DNA from: JAADHY01 sp964428935
Lineage (GTDB): Bacteria; Planctomycetota; Planctomycetia; Planctomycetales; Planctomycetaceae
Direction: 5' to 3'
NCBI GenBank assembly: GCA_964428935.1
Contig: CAYSAG010000022.1
Span: forward strand, 1 to 29,978
DNA: 29,978 nt
The stretch's first letter is position 1. Each line of letters begins with the position of its first letter. Under the pieces are notes generated by a model, which was given only the letters and a program-made list of their open reading frames with translations, was not told where the DNA came from and did no database searches. Positions 6,993 through 15,256 of this stretch are shown piece after piece. The position numbers and the translations under genes were made by a program.

Positions 6993-9266
6993 TCAGTGGC
7001 GTCGACCCACCGGGCCCGAGTGGGTGTAGGCTTCCAGTTGGTGAACGGTTTGAGCTCGCCGCAGAATTTCGTGCAACGAGCTGCGTTTGCGTTGCTGCAA
7101 CGGAAGAGGTTGCTCCTGGTTCATTCGGTTGGCCACCAACACCTCCAGCACGCCGACCAGCAGCACCAGAATCAGGAACCAGTCCATGAGCGGCGTGCCC
7201 TCGTGCAGCCGTTTAATGGTTTCGGCCAGCGAGGCTTCGTCGGTTGCGACGAAGACCGGCTGGCCCAGCAGTTCGTTCAGCTCGTCTGGCGTGGCGAAGT
7301 CTGGGTCGGCTTCGGCCGAGTCGAAGTTGACGGCGAACGCGTAATTGCGTGGGTTCTGGGCTTCGAGCATTCGCACGTGGTAAATGCCGGCGCGGTGCGT
7401 GTCGGCAAACCGCAGCTCTTGGAAGTCGCCGGCTGGTTTGCTCTTCATTCGAAGCCGTCCGGCCCCTTGCGGCAAGACGACCTCGACCGTCACCGGCTGC
7501 GGTTCGCCGGCGAAGCGGAACACGGCCGGGTTGCCGGGCGGGACCTCCAGCGGACCGCGGTCCCGCCTGGCCGAGTGTAGAACCAGCCGGTTGACCAACG
7601 GGACGAAAATGGGACGCAACGGCAGCGTGGTCCACTCGGCGTGAGCTCCGCAGGTCAGCGTGTACACGGTTCCTTTTCCGACCGGGTGCGACACCAGAGC
7701 TGGGTCGCCGTTGTTCAGCCGTGCCAGCACACGCGCTTCGGTCTGTTCCGGCAGCGTCAGCTTCAAGTAATGCTCGACCGTAACGTTCAGGTAGAGCGTC
7801 GGCGGTTCACAGAGCGGCGTCAGGGCTGGGTGTTTCTTGTCCAGGAAGCTCCAGTGCCAGCCCGAGCCGGCCGACTGGTTGGGAAACGAAAACGTTCCGG
7901 GAAAGAGCGGGCTGTCGGTCATTTGGTCCGGCTCGTTGTTGGGGCCGCAGACCCAGAACAGCGTGCCGCCACCGGAGACGTAGCGGGTCAGGGCTTCGAG
8001 GGCGGCGTCGTCGAGCGGAGCGAGGTCCACGCAGAAGACGGCCGAGTAGTTCGTCAGCGGCTCGTTCGGCAACAGCTCCGGCTTCAGCACGTTCACTTCT
8101 AGTGCGTAGTCGCCCTGACGAACCGGCCGCAACGCCCGCTCCAGGTAGTAGCTGGCCGTGCGGTAGGCTGGCACGTCTTCGGTGCGTTGGTCGACCAACG
8201 CCACCTGCACGGGCGACTGAGTGTCGAGGACGAAGTAGCGTTGGTTGTCGAGCGACGAGCCGTCTTCGCCGACCAGCGAGACTACGGCTTCTTGAATGCC
8301 CGCCTTCTCCGGACGGTACACGAACTCGAACGTGTAGCGGTCGCCCGGACCGACCGGAACCGGTTTGGTTTGGTCGACCGGCTGTCCGTCGACGGTCAGC
8401 TCCACCTGCACCGACTGTTCCGACGGGCCGAGGTTGCGCACCGTGGCCAGAATGCGAACCGGCACGCCGACGGCCGGGACAGCGACCCGCTGCTCCAAAC
8501 TTTCCACCGCCACGTTGTTCGGCCGTCCGCGGTGGACGTCGACGACAACGACGGGAATGTTGGCGTCGGAAGCGTCGGACGGCTTGGTTTGTTCCGGAGT
8601 CGACGAAGAGCTGGACGGGCCGCCGCCGGCCGAGCCTTCCGACCAGCCGGAGTGTTGCAGGTCGGTGACGACGTAAATCTCTTTGTTGGGCAGGTCGCTC
8701 TTTTTCAGCAGCTCCTTGGCCCGAGAAACGGCCGCCGGCAAGTCGGCCTTGGACAAACAAACGGCGGCCTGCTCAATGAGCCGCTGCACGTTCTCGACCT
8801 TCTTGTACAGCAGGTCTTGCTGCAGCGACGGGCCGCCGGTGACCAACAGCCCGACCTGGTCCCCCTCGTCGAGCTGGTCCAGAATTTTCAGTGCGAGGCT
8901 GCGAGCTCGTTCGAACCGCACTTCGCCGCCGTCCGCCACAGCCATGCTGGCCGAGTTGTCCAGAATGACGACCACGGCCAAACCTCGGTTGCCGAAAAAC
9001 CGAGTGCCGGCTTTCAAGAACGGACGGGCCAAGGCGACGGCCAGAGCGACCACGACGGCCATTCGCAACAGCAGAAGCAGCAGGTCGCGCAGACGCCGAC
9101 GACGCGCCGTCTTCTCGACGCTCAGCTTCAAGAACCGCAGCGTGCTGAACCGCTTCTCCTTCGCCTGCTGACGCTGCAACATGTGAATGATGAGCGGAAT
9201 GACCGCTGCCAGCGTCGCCAGCAGGAAAAGGGGCGAAAGGAATTCAATCAGGCTCAACGTCTGCAC
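6993..9266 (-). CDS. BatA-like VWA-domain membrane protein
   Basis: This is a 757-residue protein with a GTG start at 9266, 16 bp after the stop of the DUF58 gene. GGGAG and AGGTGG lie just upstream as possible ribosome sites. Residues 1-30 (FLSPLFLLATLAAVIPLIIHML) form the hydrophobic N-terminus typical of BatA-type proteins, and a second membrane segment lies at 62-81. The VWA domain begins near residue 95, with the MIDAS motif DNSAS at 103-107, so metal-dependent ligand binding should be intact. The long middle region is beta-rich and presumably extracytoplasmic, and it includes a DTQSPVQVALVDQ segment. A further helix (MDWFLILVLLVGVLEVLVAN) lies at 694-713, followed by a basic tail. Related proteins in other bacteria work with MoxR ATPases and DUF58 proteins in envelope stress or complex assembly. 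That role is inferred here. Confidence 0.88.
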   Translation of the reverse strand: MQTLSLIEFLSPLFLLATLAAVIPLIIHMLQRQQAKEKRFSTLRFLKLSVEKTARRRRLRDLLLLLLRMAVVVALAVALARPFLKAGTRFFGNRGLAVVVILDNSASMAVADGGEVRFERARSLALKILDQLDEGDQVGLLVTGGPSLQQDLLYKKVENVQRLIEQAAVCLSKADLPAAVSRAKELLKKSDLPNKEIYVVTDLQHSGWSEGSAGGGPSSSSSTPEQTKPSDASDANIPVVVVDVHRGRPNNVAVESLEQRVAVPAVGVPVRILATVRNLGPSEQSVQVELTVDGQPVDQTKPVPVGPGDRYTFEFVYRPEKAGIQEAVVSLVGEDGSSLDNQRYFVLDTQSPVQVALVDQRTEDVPAYRTASYYLERALRPVRQGDYALEVNVLKPELLPNEPLTNYSAVFCVDLAPLDDAALEALTRYVSGGGTLFWVCGPNNEPDQMTDSPLFPGTFSFPNQSAGSGWHWSFLDKKHPALTPLCEPPTLYLNVTVEHYLKLTLPEQTEARVLARLNNGDPALVSHPVGKGTVYTLTCGAHAEWTTLPLRPIFVPLVNRLVLHSARRDRGPLEVPPGNPAVFRFAGEPQPVTVEVVLPQGAGRLRMKSKPAGDFQELRFADTHRAGIYHVRMLEAQNPRNYAFAVNFDSAEADPDFATPDELNELLGQPVFVATDEASLAETIKRLHEGTPLMDWFLILVLLVGVLEVLVANRMNQEQPLPLQQRKRSSLHEILRRAQTVHQLEAYTHSGPVGRRH

Positions 9267-9282
9267 CGACCACCTGCTCCCG

Positions 9283-10176
9283 TCACTTCAGTCTGGCTCG
9301 TTTGTCCAAGTAAGCCGTCAGCATGAGGTCGTAGGGGACTTGCGTGTCCGTCGTAATGTAGTCCACCCCGCTTTGGCGACACGCCTTTCTGTACGTGTCG
9401 ATGAATTCTTGAATTCGCCGCCGGTAGTCCTCACGCACCACGTTCGGGTCGACCTGCAGTTTCTCGCCCGTTTCGTTGTCGACCAGGTTGTAGACGTCGT
9501 CCAGGTCGAGCTCCAACTCCGACTTGTCCAGCACGTGGAAGACAATGACTTCGTGCTTCTTGTGGCGGAAGTGGTGCAACGCCCGCAGCACCGACTCCGG
9601 CTCGTCGTACAAGTCGCTAATGACAATCAGCAGGCAACGCCGTTTGAACGTCTCGGCCAGGTCGTGAAAGATTTTCGCCACCCGGGTCGGCTTGCCGGGC
9701 TGGCAACGTTCGAGCTGTTTGAGCATTTCGTTGAGGTGCAGCGGGGTCGAGCGGGCCGGCATGCGCAGCCGAATCTTGTCGTCGAACAGGACCAGACCGG
9801 CCGAGTCTCGCTGCCGAATCAGCAGGTAGGCCAAGACGGCGGCCAGGTAGCAGCCGTACTGGAACTTCGTCACGGCGTCGTCGCTGCCGTAGTCCATGGA
9901 ACCGCTCACGTCGAGCAGAATGTGAGCGGCCAGGTTGGTCTCTTCTTCGTACTCCTTGACGTAGTAGCGGTCCGTTCGGCCGAGCACTTTCCAGTCCAGG
10001 TGACGCAGGTTGTCCCCCGGGACGTACTCCCGGTGCTCGGCAAACTCCGTGCTGAACCCCTTGAACGGGCTCTTGTGGAGGCCCGAAATGAAACCCTCCA
10101 CGACCGTCCGCGCCACCAACTTCAGGTTGCGGACGCGAGCCAGCGCTTTGGGTTCCAGGTAACGGTAGCCTTTCAC
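9283..10176 (-). CDS. DUF58 family VWA-like protein
   Basis: This is a 297-residue protein of normal DUF58 length, starting at GTG 10176 (GTG-AAA-GGC) with AAGGGA upstream. The DUF58 core EYVPGDNLRHLDWKV followed by YVKEYEEE lies at residues 50-79. It leads straight into a VWA-like fold with MIDAS motif DVSGS (89-93). Later segments include LVLFDDKIRLRMP and CLLIVISDLYDEPESV, as expected for the same fold. There is no membrane segment, so it is probably cytoplasmic. DUF58 proteins are almost always encoded with a MoxR-type AAA+ ATPase and BatA-like VWA proteins. Here the VWA partners are present (16 bp downstream and 118 bp upstream) but the ATPase is not. The 118-bp gap to the upstream gene is the largest inside the VWA part of this run and shows no gene. 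Confidence 0.92.
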   Translation of the reverse strand: MKGYRYLEPKALARVRNLKLVARTVVEGFISGLHKSPFKGFSTEFAEHREYVPGDNLRHLDWKVLGRTDRYYVKEYEEETNLAAHILLDVSGSMDYGSDDAVTKFQYGCYLAAVLAYLLIRQRDSAGLVLFDDKIRLRMPARSTPLHLNEMLKQLERCQPGKPTRVAKIFHDLAETFKRRCLLIVISDLYDEPESVLRALHHFRHKKHEVIVFHVLDKSELELDLDDVYNLVDNETGEKLQVDPNVVREDYRRRIQEFIDTYRKACRQSGVDYITTDTQVPYDLMLTAYLDKRARLK

Positions 10177-10294
10177 GTGGTTGGTCCCTTTGCGTGGTTC
10201 AGGGCTTTCAACTCCGGGCCGCCAGACGCAGTGCCCGCACCGGCGCAGCCGACTCGGCCAGCCGGCCGCTTGCGCTCGAAGCGGCTTCCGTCAC

Positions 10295-12556
10295 TCACCG
10301 CAGCCTCCACTTTCGACGCAACAGCCACTCGGTCGTGACCAGCCCAACGCACAGCACCCAAAACAGTAGTGGGTTGTAAAGCGGCTTCTCGAGCAGAACG
10401 CGTTTGGAGCGTTCTTCGTTGACCAACGTTTCGAGCAAGCGGCCCGCCCGGGCAATGTGGACGTAACGGCCGCCGGTCGCTTCGGCGATTCCTTGCAGCG
10501 TGGCTTCGTCCAGGTCGAGCCGGTCGAACTCGGCGCTGGGCCGACCCACTTGAACTTGCAGCGTTTGCTTGCCTTTGGGCGGGACGGTGCCGTCCGGCAG
10601 TCGAGCCGTCACGGTGACTTTGTAGAGCGCGGCCCGTCGAGGAATGAAGCCGCCGGCGTACGTGCCCGCTCGACCGGCCAACCGCTGCAACGGCACCCGC
10701 ACCTGACGCCCTGTCTGGCCCGACTGGAAGACGGCTTCCACCTGAGCGTCGTTGACTCCGCGGCCGTCCTCGCCGACCAACACGGCTTCCAACCGGACCG
10801 TCTCGCCGGGTTCGTAGTAGCCCTTGTCGGTGTTGACCATCAGTCCCGGCTCCAACTGCTCCTGCTGCTCCTTGCCCGCCAGCCAACGAATCAGTTGGCC
10901 CCAGAACCGAATGTAGGGCGACTCTTCCTTCAGGCTTCGCATGACCTGGTACCAGCGGTAGGTGGTGTCGCCGGCGAAGGCGGCCGCGCGTCCCTTGCCG
11001 TAGGTGTGGACGGCCAGCACCGTCAACGGGCCGTACTGGTTGCCCCGCTCGGGGTGTACCAACAGCACCTCGGCCGAGGGCTTCGGCTGGTCCAATTGCG
11101 TGCAACCGAGCAAAGGCGGAAGCTGGACTTTCTGGTCCGCCTGAGGCTGGTCCTCGAAGAACGACGCAATGCCGGCGAAAATCGGGTGGTTCTTCCCCGC
11201 CGAGGTTAGTTTCACCCGGAACGGTTCGTTGATTTGCTGAGACTGCTTGCCCACCTCGACCGGCAGGACTTTGCCAATTGGACTGCTGCCGTAGCCGCCT
11301 CCCCCGAAGCTGTGCTCGCCGCCAATCATGAGCAGGCCTTTACCGTCCTGCCGCACCAGCCGCTCCAGAATGGGGGCCTGCGTTTTCAGGAACCGGCTGT
11401 CGAGGTCGCCAATGATGAAAACGTCGAAGGTTTTGAGGACGTCTTCTTCGGTGGGAATGCCCGAGCCTTTCCAGTCCGGAATGTTGGTGCGTTGAATGAA
11501 CAGTCCGGGCTTCATTTGCACCAGAGCCAGGTACTCAATGGTCGGGTCGTGGGCCAAGTAGCGTCCGACCAGCGCGCCGAATTCCGGACGAATGCCGCCC
11601 TCCACGTACAGCACACGCAGCCGGGCCTCGACCACCAGCGCACTGACCGAATGCTGGTTGTTTTGTCCAATGAGCTCGTCGGGCAGTTTCGGAATGCGCA
11701 CGGTGTACTCATGCCGGCCCTTGGTCTCGGGAGTGAACGTGAGCTCGACCCGCTGAACGCCCTCGACGTCGTCCAGCGTGAGTTGCTCGGTTGCAATGAC
11801 TTCGCCCTTTTCGACCAGCTCGACCCGAACCACTCGGCCTTTCAGTCCGCGGGCTTCGACCAAAGCGGTAATGCGAGCCTGCGTTTTCAGCGGCAGCCGT
11901 TCGTCGCATTCGGCGCCGACAAGGGCCACGTCTCGGCCGGCGCTCGTTCCGACCAGGTTGTACCCCGTGGCCACCACGTGGACAGGCACGCCCAACTGCT
12001 TGGCCACAGCGACCGGGTCCTGGCCGGAGTTGTCAATGCCGTCGCTGAAGAGAACGGCGGCCACGACTTCGGTCTTCTTGCCGCCCCCCAACGCGGTGCG
12101 CAGGGCCGACCCAATGTGCGTGGCCGGCCCATTGGCCGCCAATAGCCCCACCTCCCCCAACCGCTTCAAGGACAGCGTGTCGGCGTCAAAGCGGTAGGCC
12201 GAAACGAGGAACGTCTTGGTGAGCGGCCGTTCGTACTCCAGGAGCACCTGCTGAGTTTGCTCCAGGCGCGAGCGGCCTTGCGGGTCGTCCTGCACGCTCA
12301 TTGACCCGCTCGTGTCGACCAGCACGACCAACCGTCCCAGCCGCGTCAAACCACGTTCGACGCTAATGACCGGCCGGTACAGCAACAGCAGGACCAGCGT
12401 CAGGGCCCCGACCCGCAACCCGACCAGCAGCCACAGCCGCCGGTCTTGAAAACTTTGAAAAACACGGCGGTAGAACAGCGTGACGGTCGACGTAATGACC
12501 GCCAGCAGGATCAGCAGCGAGCCGAATCCGAGCTGTTGTTCGAACGAAATGCTCAT
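10295..12556 (-). CDS. VWA-domain membrane protein with glutamine-amidotransferase-like domain
   Basis: This is a 753-residue protein starting at ATG 12556, 27 bp after the stop of the upstream gene. It has no clear Shine-Dalgarno, which suggests translational coupling. Two membrane helices lie at about 11-30 and 41-60. The VWA domain follows, with MIDAS DTSGS at 81-85 and a second acidic motif SDG at 171-173. Residues about 300-560 resemble the class I glutamine-amidotransferase-like fold (LRVLYVEGG, DVFIIGDLDSRFL, GLLMIGGEHSFGGGGY). No nucleophile Cys-His-Glu triad is evident, so this domain is probably non-catalytic. An Ig-like segment (GYYEPGETVRLEAVLVG) precedes the last helix (about 727-745). 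Proteins of this architecture are common in planctomycetes beside DUF58 and BatA-like genes, and they probably act as the large membrane member of the set. The role is inferred from context. Confidence 0.88.
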   Translation of the reverse strand: MSISFEQQLGFGSLLILLAVITSTVTLFYRRVFQSFQDRRLWLLVGLRVGALTLVLLLLYRPVISVERGLTRLGRLVVLVDTSGSMSVQDDPQGRSRLEQTQQVLLEYERPLTKTFLVSAYRFDADTLSLKRLGEVGLLAANGPATHIGSALRTALGGGKKTEVVAAVLFSDGIDNSGQDPVAVAKQLGVPVHVVATGYNLVGTSAGRDVALVGAECDERLPLKTQARITALVEARGLKGRVVRVELVEKGEVIATEQLTLDDVEGVQRVELTFTPETKGRHEYTVRIPKLPDELIGQNNQHSVSALVVEARLRVLYVEGGIRPEFGALVGRYLAHDPTIEYLALVQMKPGLFIQRTNIPDWKGSGIPTEEDVLKTFDVFIIGDLDSRFLKTQAPILERLVRQDGKGLLMIGGEHSFGGGGYGSSPIGKVLPVEVGKQSQQINEPFRVKLTSAGKNHPIFAGIASFFEDQPQADQKVQLPPLLGCTQLDQPKPSAEVLLVHPERGNQYGPLTVLAVHTYGKGRAAAFAGDTTYRWYQVMRSLKEESPYIRFWGQLIRWLAGKEQQEQLEPGLMVNTDKGYYEPGETVRLEAVLVGEDGRGVNDAQVEAVFQSGQTGRQVRVPLQRLAGRAGTYAGGFIPRRAALYKVTVTARLPDGTVPPKGKQTLQVQVGRPSAEFDRLDLDEATLQGIAEATGGRYVHIARAGRLLETLVNEERSKRVLLEKPLYNPLLFWVLCVGLVTTEWLLRRKWRLR

Positions 12557-12583
12557 GAATCGACGTTGAAGTGCGTCACGCGG

Positions 12584-13174
12584 CTAGTCCAACACAATCC
12601 GCTTGACGTAGACCAGGTCTTTCAAAGACTGGCCGATTTGACCTTTATGTCGTTTGTGCAGAAGAAAACGAAGGGGACGAGTCGAGTCGGCCGTGCCCCG
12701 CAGTTTTTTCACCAACTCGTCCTGGCCAGGGTCCGGCAGAACGTACACCACGCCCGAGAGCGGACCGCGAATGACGCCCCCTCGTTTCAGTTCAATCTCG
12801 TGAACGTAAATCCGAGCCGGGTACTGCCGACCGGTGTAGACCTTTTCGTCGTTGGCGTTTTCCTTGAACCGCCACTCTTTTTCCATCCACTCCTTCTCGA
12901 CGACGCAGCGAACCTCTTTGGCGGCCGACAGCGGCACGTCGCGAAAACGTTCGACCTTGGGGTCATAAATGTGTAGGTAGTGCCCTCGGGTGAGGTAGAT
13001 TTTGCCGCGAATTTTGGTGCCGTCAGACAGTTCGACGAACCCGGGCACCGCGTCGGTCCGCTGAGGCCGAACTTGAGCGAACGGGTTGGGCGGCTCGTTG
13101 GCCGTTTGAGCGGACGCCGCGGCGGCCAAAAGGAGTGCCACGGCTGCGGCTATGACAATTGGTCTGCCTCGCAT
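12584..13174 (-). CDS. Small exported protein of unknown function, first gene of the VWA run
   Basis: This is a 196-residue protein with ATG at 13174 and GGAGA six bases upstream. Residues 1-22 form a clear signal peptide (AAAVALLLAAAASA, likely cut before QT). No lipobox is present. The mature protein has two similar beta-hairpin-like segments, FVELSDGTKIRGKIY (46-60) and IELKRGGVIRGPLSGVVYV (127-145), which suggests an internal duplication of a small beta fold. Between them is a charged WMEKEWRFKENAND stretch. I do not recognise a named family. It lies 27 bp upstream of the VWA/GATase-like gene on the same strand and is probably the first gene of that operon, so an exported partner or substrate of the VWA proteins is a fair guess. 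Confidence 0.8.
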   Translation of the reverse strand: MRGRPIVIAAAVALLLAAAASAQTANEPPNPFAQVRPQRTDAVPGFVELSDGTKIRGKIYLTRGHYLHIYDPKVERFRDVPLSAAKEVRCVVEKEWMEKEWRFKENANDEKVYTGRQYPARIYVHEIELKRGGVIRGPLSGVVYVLPDPGQDELVKKLRGTADSTRPLRFLLHKRHKGQIGQSLKDLVYVKRIVLD

Positions 13175-13322
13175 TTGCCGTCTCCTTCGCCGTCAAAACT
13201 ACGACAACCCGCACCGACCGACCTTCCAACGACGACCCGCGACTGCCGGCACATGGCGCCGACCGTCTCGACCGGCCGACTGGGACGCAGCGTCAACACG
13301 ACGCCGCATTGCAACTGTAACT

Positions 13323-13464
13323 GAGGGTGTCCGGGAATTGTGGAGGGCTACGCTCTGCCGTCGCCGCTGACGGTCTGTGCTGCGACGCCAGCTCCGTCAG
13401 GCGGGTTCGGTCACTCCAAGCTCGCGAATGCATGGACGAACGCGGACAAATTCCCGGACACCTC
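13323..13464. mobile_element. Candidate MITE, 142 bp, with terminal inverted repeats and flanking direct repeats
   Basis: The left end GAGGGTGTCCGGGAATTGT (13323-13341) and the right end ACAAATTCCCGGACACCTC (13446-13464) are inverted copies that differ only by one-base indels. Directly outside lie AACTGTAACT (13313-13322) and AACTATAACT (13465-13474), a 10-bp direct repeat with one mismatch, as expected for a target-site duplication. No transposase frame fits inside. The interior contains a degenerate copy of the palindromic repeat also found at 1744-1864. A non-autonomous element mobilised by a transposase elsewhere is the best explanation. A long regulatory hairpin is the alternative. Confidence 0.55.
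13342..13367 (+). repeat. Degenerate fourth copy of the palindromic repeat
   Basis: GGAGGGCTACGCTCTGCC and the following 8 bases match the reverse complement of the repeats at 1744-1864 at 22 of 26 positions. Two of the mismatches weaken the hairpin. It begins just inside the left inverted repeat of the MITE-like element. Confidence 0.45.
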
Positions 13465-13584
13465 AACTATAACTGCCGGAAAGCGGGACGGACAGACCGC
13501 GGTCCGGTGGTGGCGGGCGTTGCCCTCGGCCGCTGACCGGCAGACGGGAACGTCTAGCCAGCGACGGTTTGTGAACGACGCGGG

Positions 13585-15045
13585 CTAACGTTCATTGGTC
13601 GGCTGGACGCGCAGTGTTGTCGTTCCGCGCTGCACCACGCTAGCGGACTGGGTCAGCCGACGTCCGTCCGGCAGCTCGACCGAGATTCGGTACTCGCCCA
13701 GGAAAACGCGGAACGAGGCTTTTCCCGCTTGGCTGGTGGTGTGAGTAGCGGGACCGGTCCACCACCGTTTCTTGACCAGTTGCAGAAGCCGCTGGTAGGC
13801 GGGCTTGGGGGACATGTCTTTTCGGAGCAGTCCGGCGGGAGCTCCCAGCCACGCGGACTGGTCACTGAAGTCCCACCACGTGACGGCTTCGACCGCTGGG
13901 TGCGAGAACAAGAGCGTGTAGAAACGTTCGACTTCTCGAGCCTGCCACCGCTCGCCTTCCGGCGTGGTCACCCACTGACCGCGGCCGCGGTGGTGGCCGC
14001 GACCCTGCCTTTCCGGCGACTCGGACAGAATGGTCGTTTCGGTGAAGTGCAGAGGAACGCCGAACTTGGCGAACCGCTCACACACCTGCCAAATTTTCCG
14101 GTTGCTCCACGTTCCGGCGTGCATGTGGCTTTGAATGCCAATGACGTCGAACAACGGCCGGCCCTGCTCGTCCTGAAGCTGTTCAATGACCTTTTCGTAG
14201 CCCTTGTCCACTCGGTAGTCGTTAATCAGCAGCGTAGCCTGCGGGTTCGCCTTCCGAGCTCGACGGAAACACTCAGCCGTGAATTCCACTCGGCCCGTCT
14301 GCTGCCACATTCGGGTCAGTTTGGGAGCCCGCTTCCAGAAGGCCGCACGGTCGAACTGCGTGGCCTCGTTGACCACGTCCCAGTAGTCGATCAGTCCGCG
14401 GAACCGCGACACGCAGTCTTCGACTCGCTGGTACTGCAACTGCCGGACCGTGTCCAGGTCGTCGGGCAGCCAAGGCGGGTCCGCGTAGTTCCACGCCAGC
14501 GGGTGTCCTTTCGGCGTGATTCCGTGCTCGTGGCACCAAAGGGCGATGGCTCGCACGCGCTGGTGCTGTGGGCGTCCACGAACCCGCTCGTACGAGAACC
14601 AGTAAAACGGCAGCGTGGCGTAATTGAACAGCGCCGAGAAGCGCTCGCGGTAGAGCGTCTCTTCGTGCTCGGTGCGGGCTCGTCCCCACAGGAAAATGTT
14701 GCAGCCGAAAAGGAATTTGTGGCGAGTTTGCTCGACGGTCACTTTGGCTCCGTCCACCGGACGGCCCTGCTCGTCCCGGACTTCCACGACCAGGTCGCCT
14801 TTCCGGTACTTTTCGATTCGTTCCTCGGCCGTTTCCCAGAGCGACTGGTTCGACGGGAGGGCGGCCGGCTCGTCTGCCGCGTGACAGTTCGTGGCGGCCA
14901 CGGCCAACCAGACAGGAACCAGCACCGCCCACACCAGTCCGACCGCACGACCACGTCGGCCACTGGCCGGCTCGGCCGCTCTCGGAACGAGGCACAGTCT
15001 TTCTCGGTCAGTCTGTGAGCTGGTTGTCTTGCCTGAATTTCTCAT
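13585..15045 (-). CDS. Exported GH10 endo-beta-1,4-xylanase-like glycoside hydrolase
   Basis: This is a 486-residue protein. ATG 15045 was chosen because AAGGAG lies 9 nt upstream and because it gives a membrane or signal segment (VGLVWAVLVPVWLAVAATNCHA, about 35-56). The frame runs further upstream, but that part overlaps the end of miaA and looks non-coding. Residues 83-118 (LVVEVRDEQGRPVDGAKV ... FLFGCNIF) are the N-terminal beta segment often seen before planctomycete GH10 domains. GH10 signatures follow: GHPLAWN at 180-186, YWDVVNEA with acid/base Glu227, IGIQSHMH at 302-309, HFTETT with nucleophile Glu336, and WWDFSDQSAWLG near 390-401. Both catalytic glutamates are present, so it should cleave beta-1,4 linkages, probably in xylan, outside the cytoplasm. 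A beta-rich tail follows from about 440. It lies 211 bp after miaA on the same strand. Confidence 0.92.
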   Translation of the reverse strand: MRNSGKTTSSQTDRERLCLVPRAAEPASGRRGRAVGLVWAVLVPVWLAVAATNCHAADEPAALPSNQSLWETAEERIEKYRKGDLVVEVRDEQGRPVDGAKVTVEQTRHKFLFGCNIFLWGRARTEHEETLYRERFSALFNYATLPFYWFSYERVRGRPQHQRVRAIALWCHEHGITPKGHPLAWNYADPPWLPDDLDTVRQLQYQRVEDCVSRFRGLIDYWDVVNEATQFDRAAFWKRAPKLTRMWQQTGRVEFTAECFRRARKANPQATLLINDYRVDKGYEKVIEQLQDEQGRPLFDVIGIQSHMHAGTWSNRKIWQVCERFAKFGVPLHFTETTILSESPERQGRGHHRGRGQWVTTPEGERWQAREVERFYTLLFSHPAVEAVTWWDFSDQSAWLGAPAGLLRKDMSPKPAYQRLLQLVKKRWWTGPATHTTSQAGKASFRVFLGEYRISVELPDGRRLTQSASVVQRGTTTLRVQPTNER

Positions 15046-15256
15046 TGCTCCGGGCTCCTTGTTGCTGAAAGACTTCGCTGTTCGCTTCACCCTTTGCTTC
15101 GGACCACGTCGGCTCGCCGGGCGGTTGTGACGCGTCGGCGTTTGGAGGACGCTCGAACGCGGCCGCCGGACGGCGATTCCGGCAACGGGCGGCCGACTGC
15201 CGCGGCTTGCTGCCGAATCAATTCCCCGGCGGCAACGACTGGGCGACGGCTGGAGT

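Larger units (their letters stand above)
13175..13584. other. Intergenic region holding a MITE-like element
   Basis: This 410-bp gap lies between the xylanase gene's 3' end and the VWA run. It contains the 142-bp element at 13323-13464 with its flanking direct repeats. A short perfect inverted repeat, AGACG-GGAA-CGTCT, lies at 13542-13555, just downstream of the xylanase stop and without a T tract. No coding frame is supported. Confidence 0.5.

Noticed and set aside
13542..13555. Hairpin AGACG-GGAA-CGTCT as the xylanase terminator
   Set aside because: The stem is perfect but short, and no T tract follows on the minus strand.
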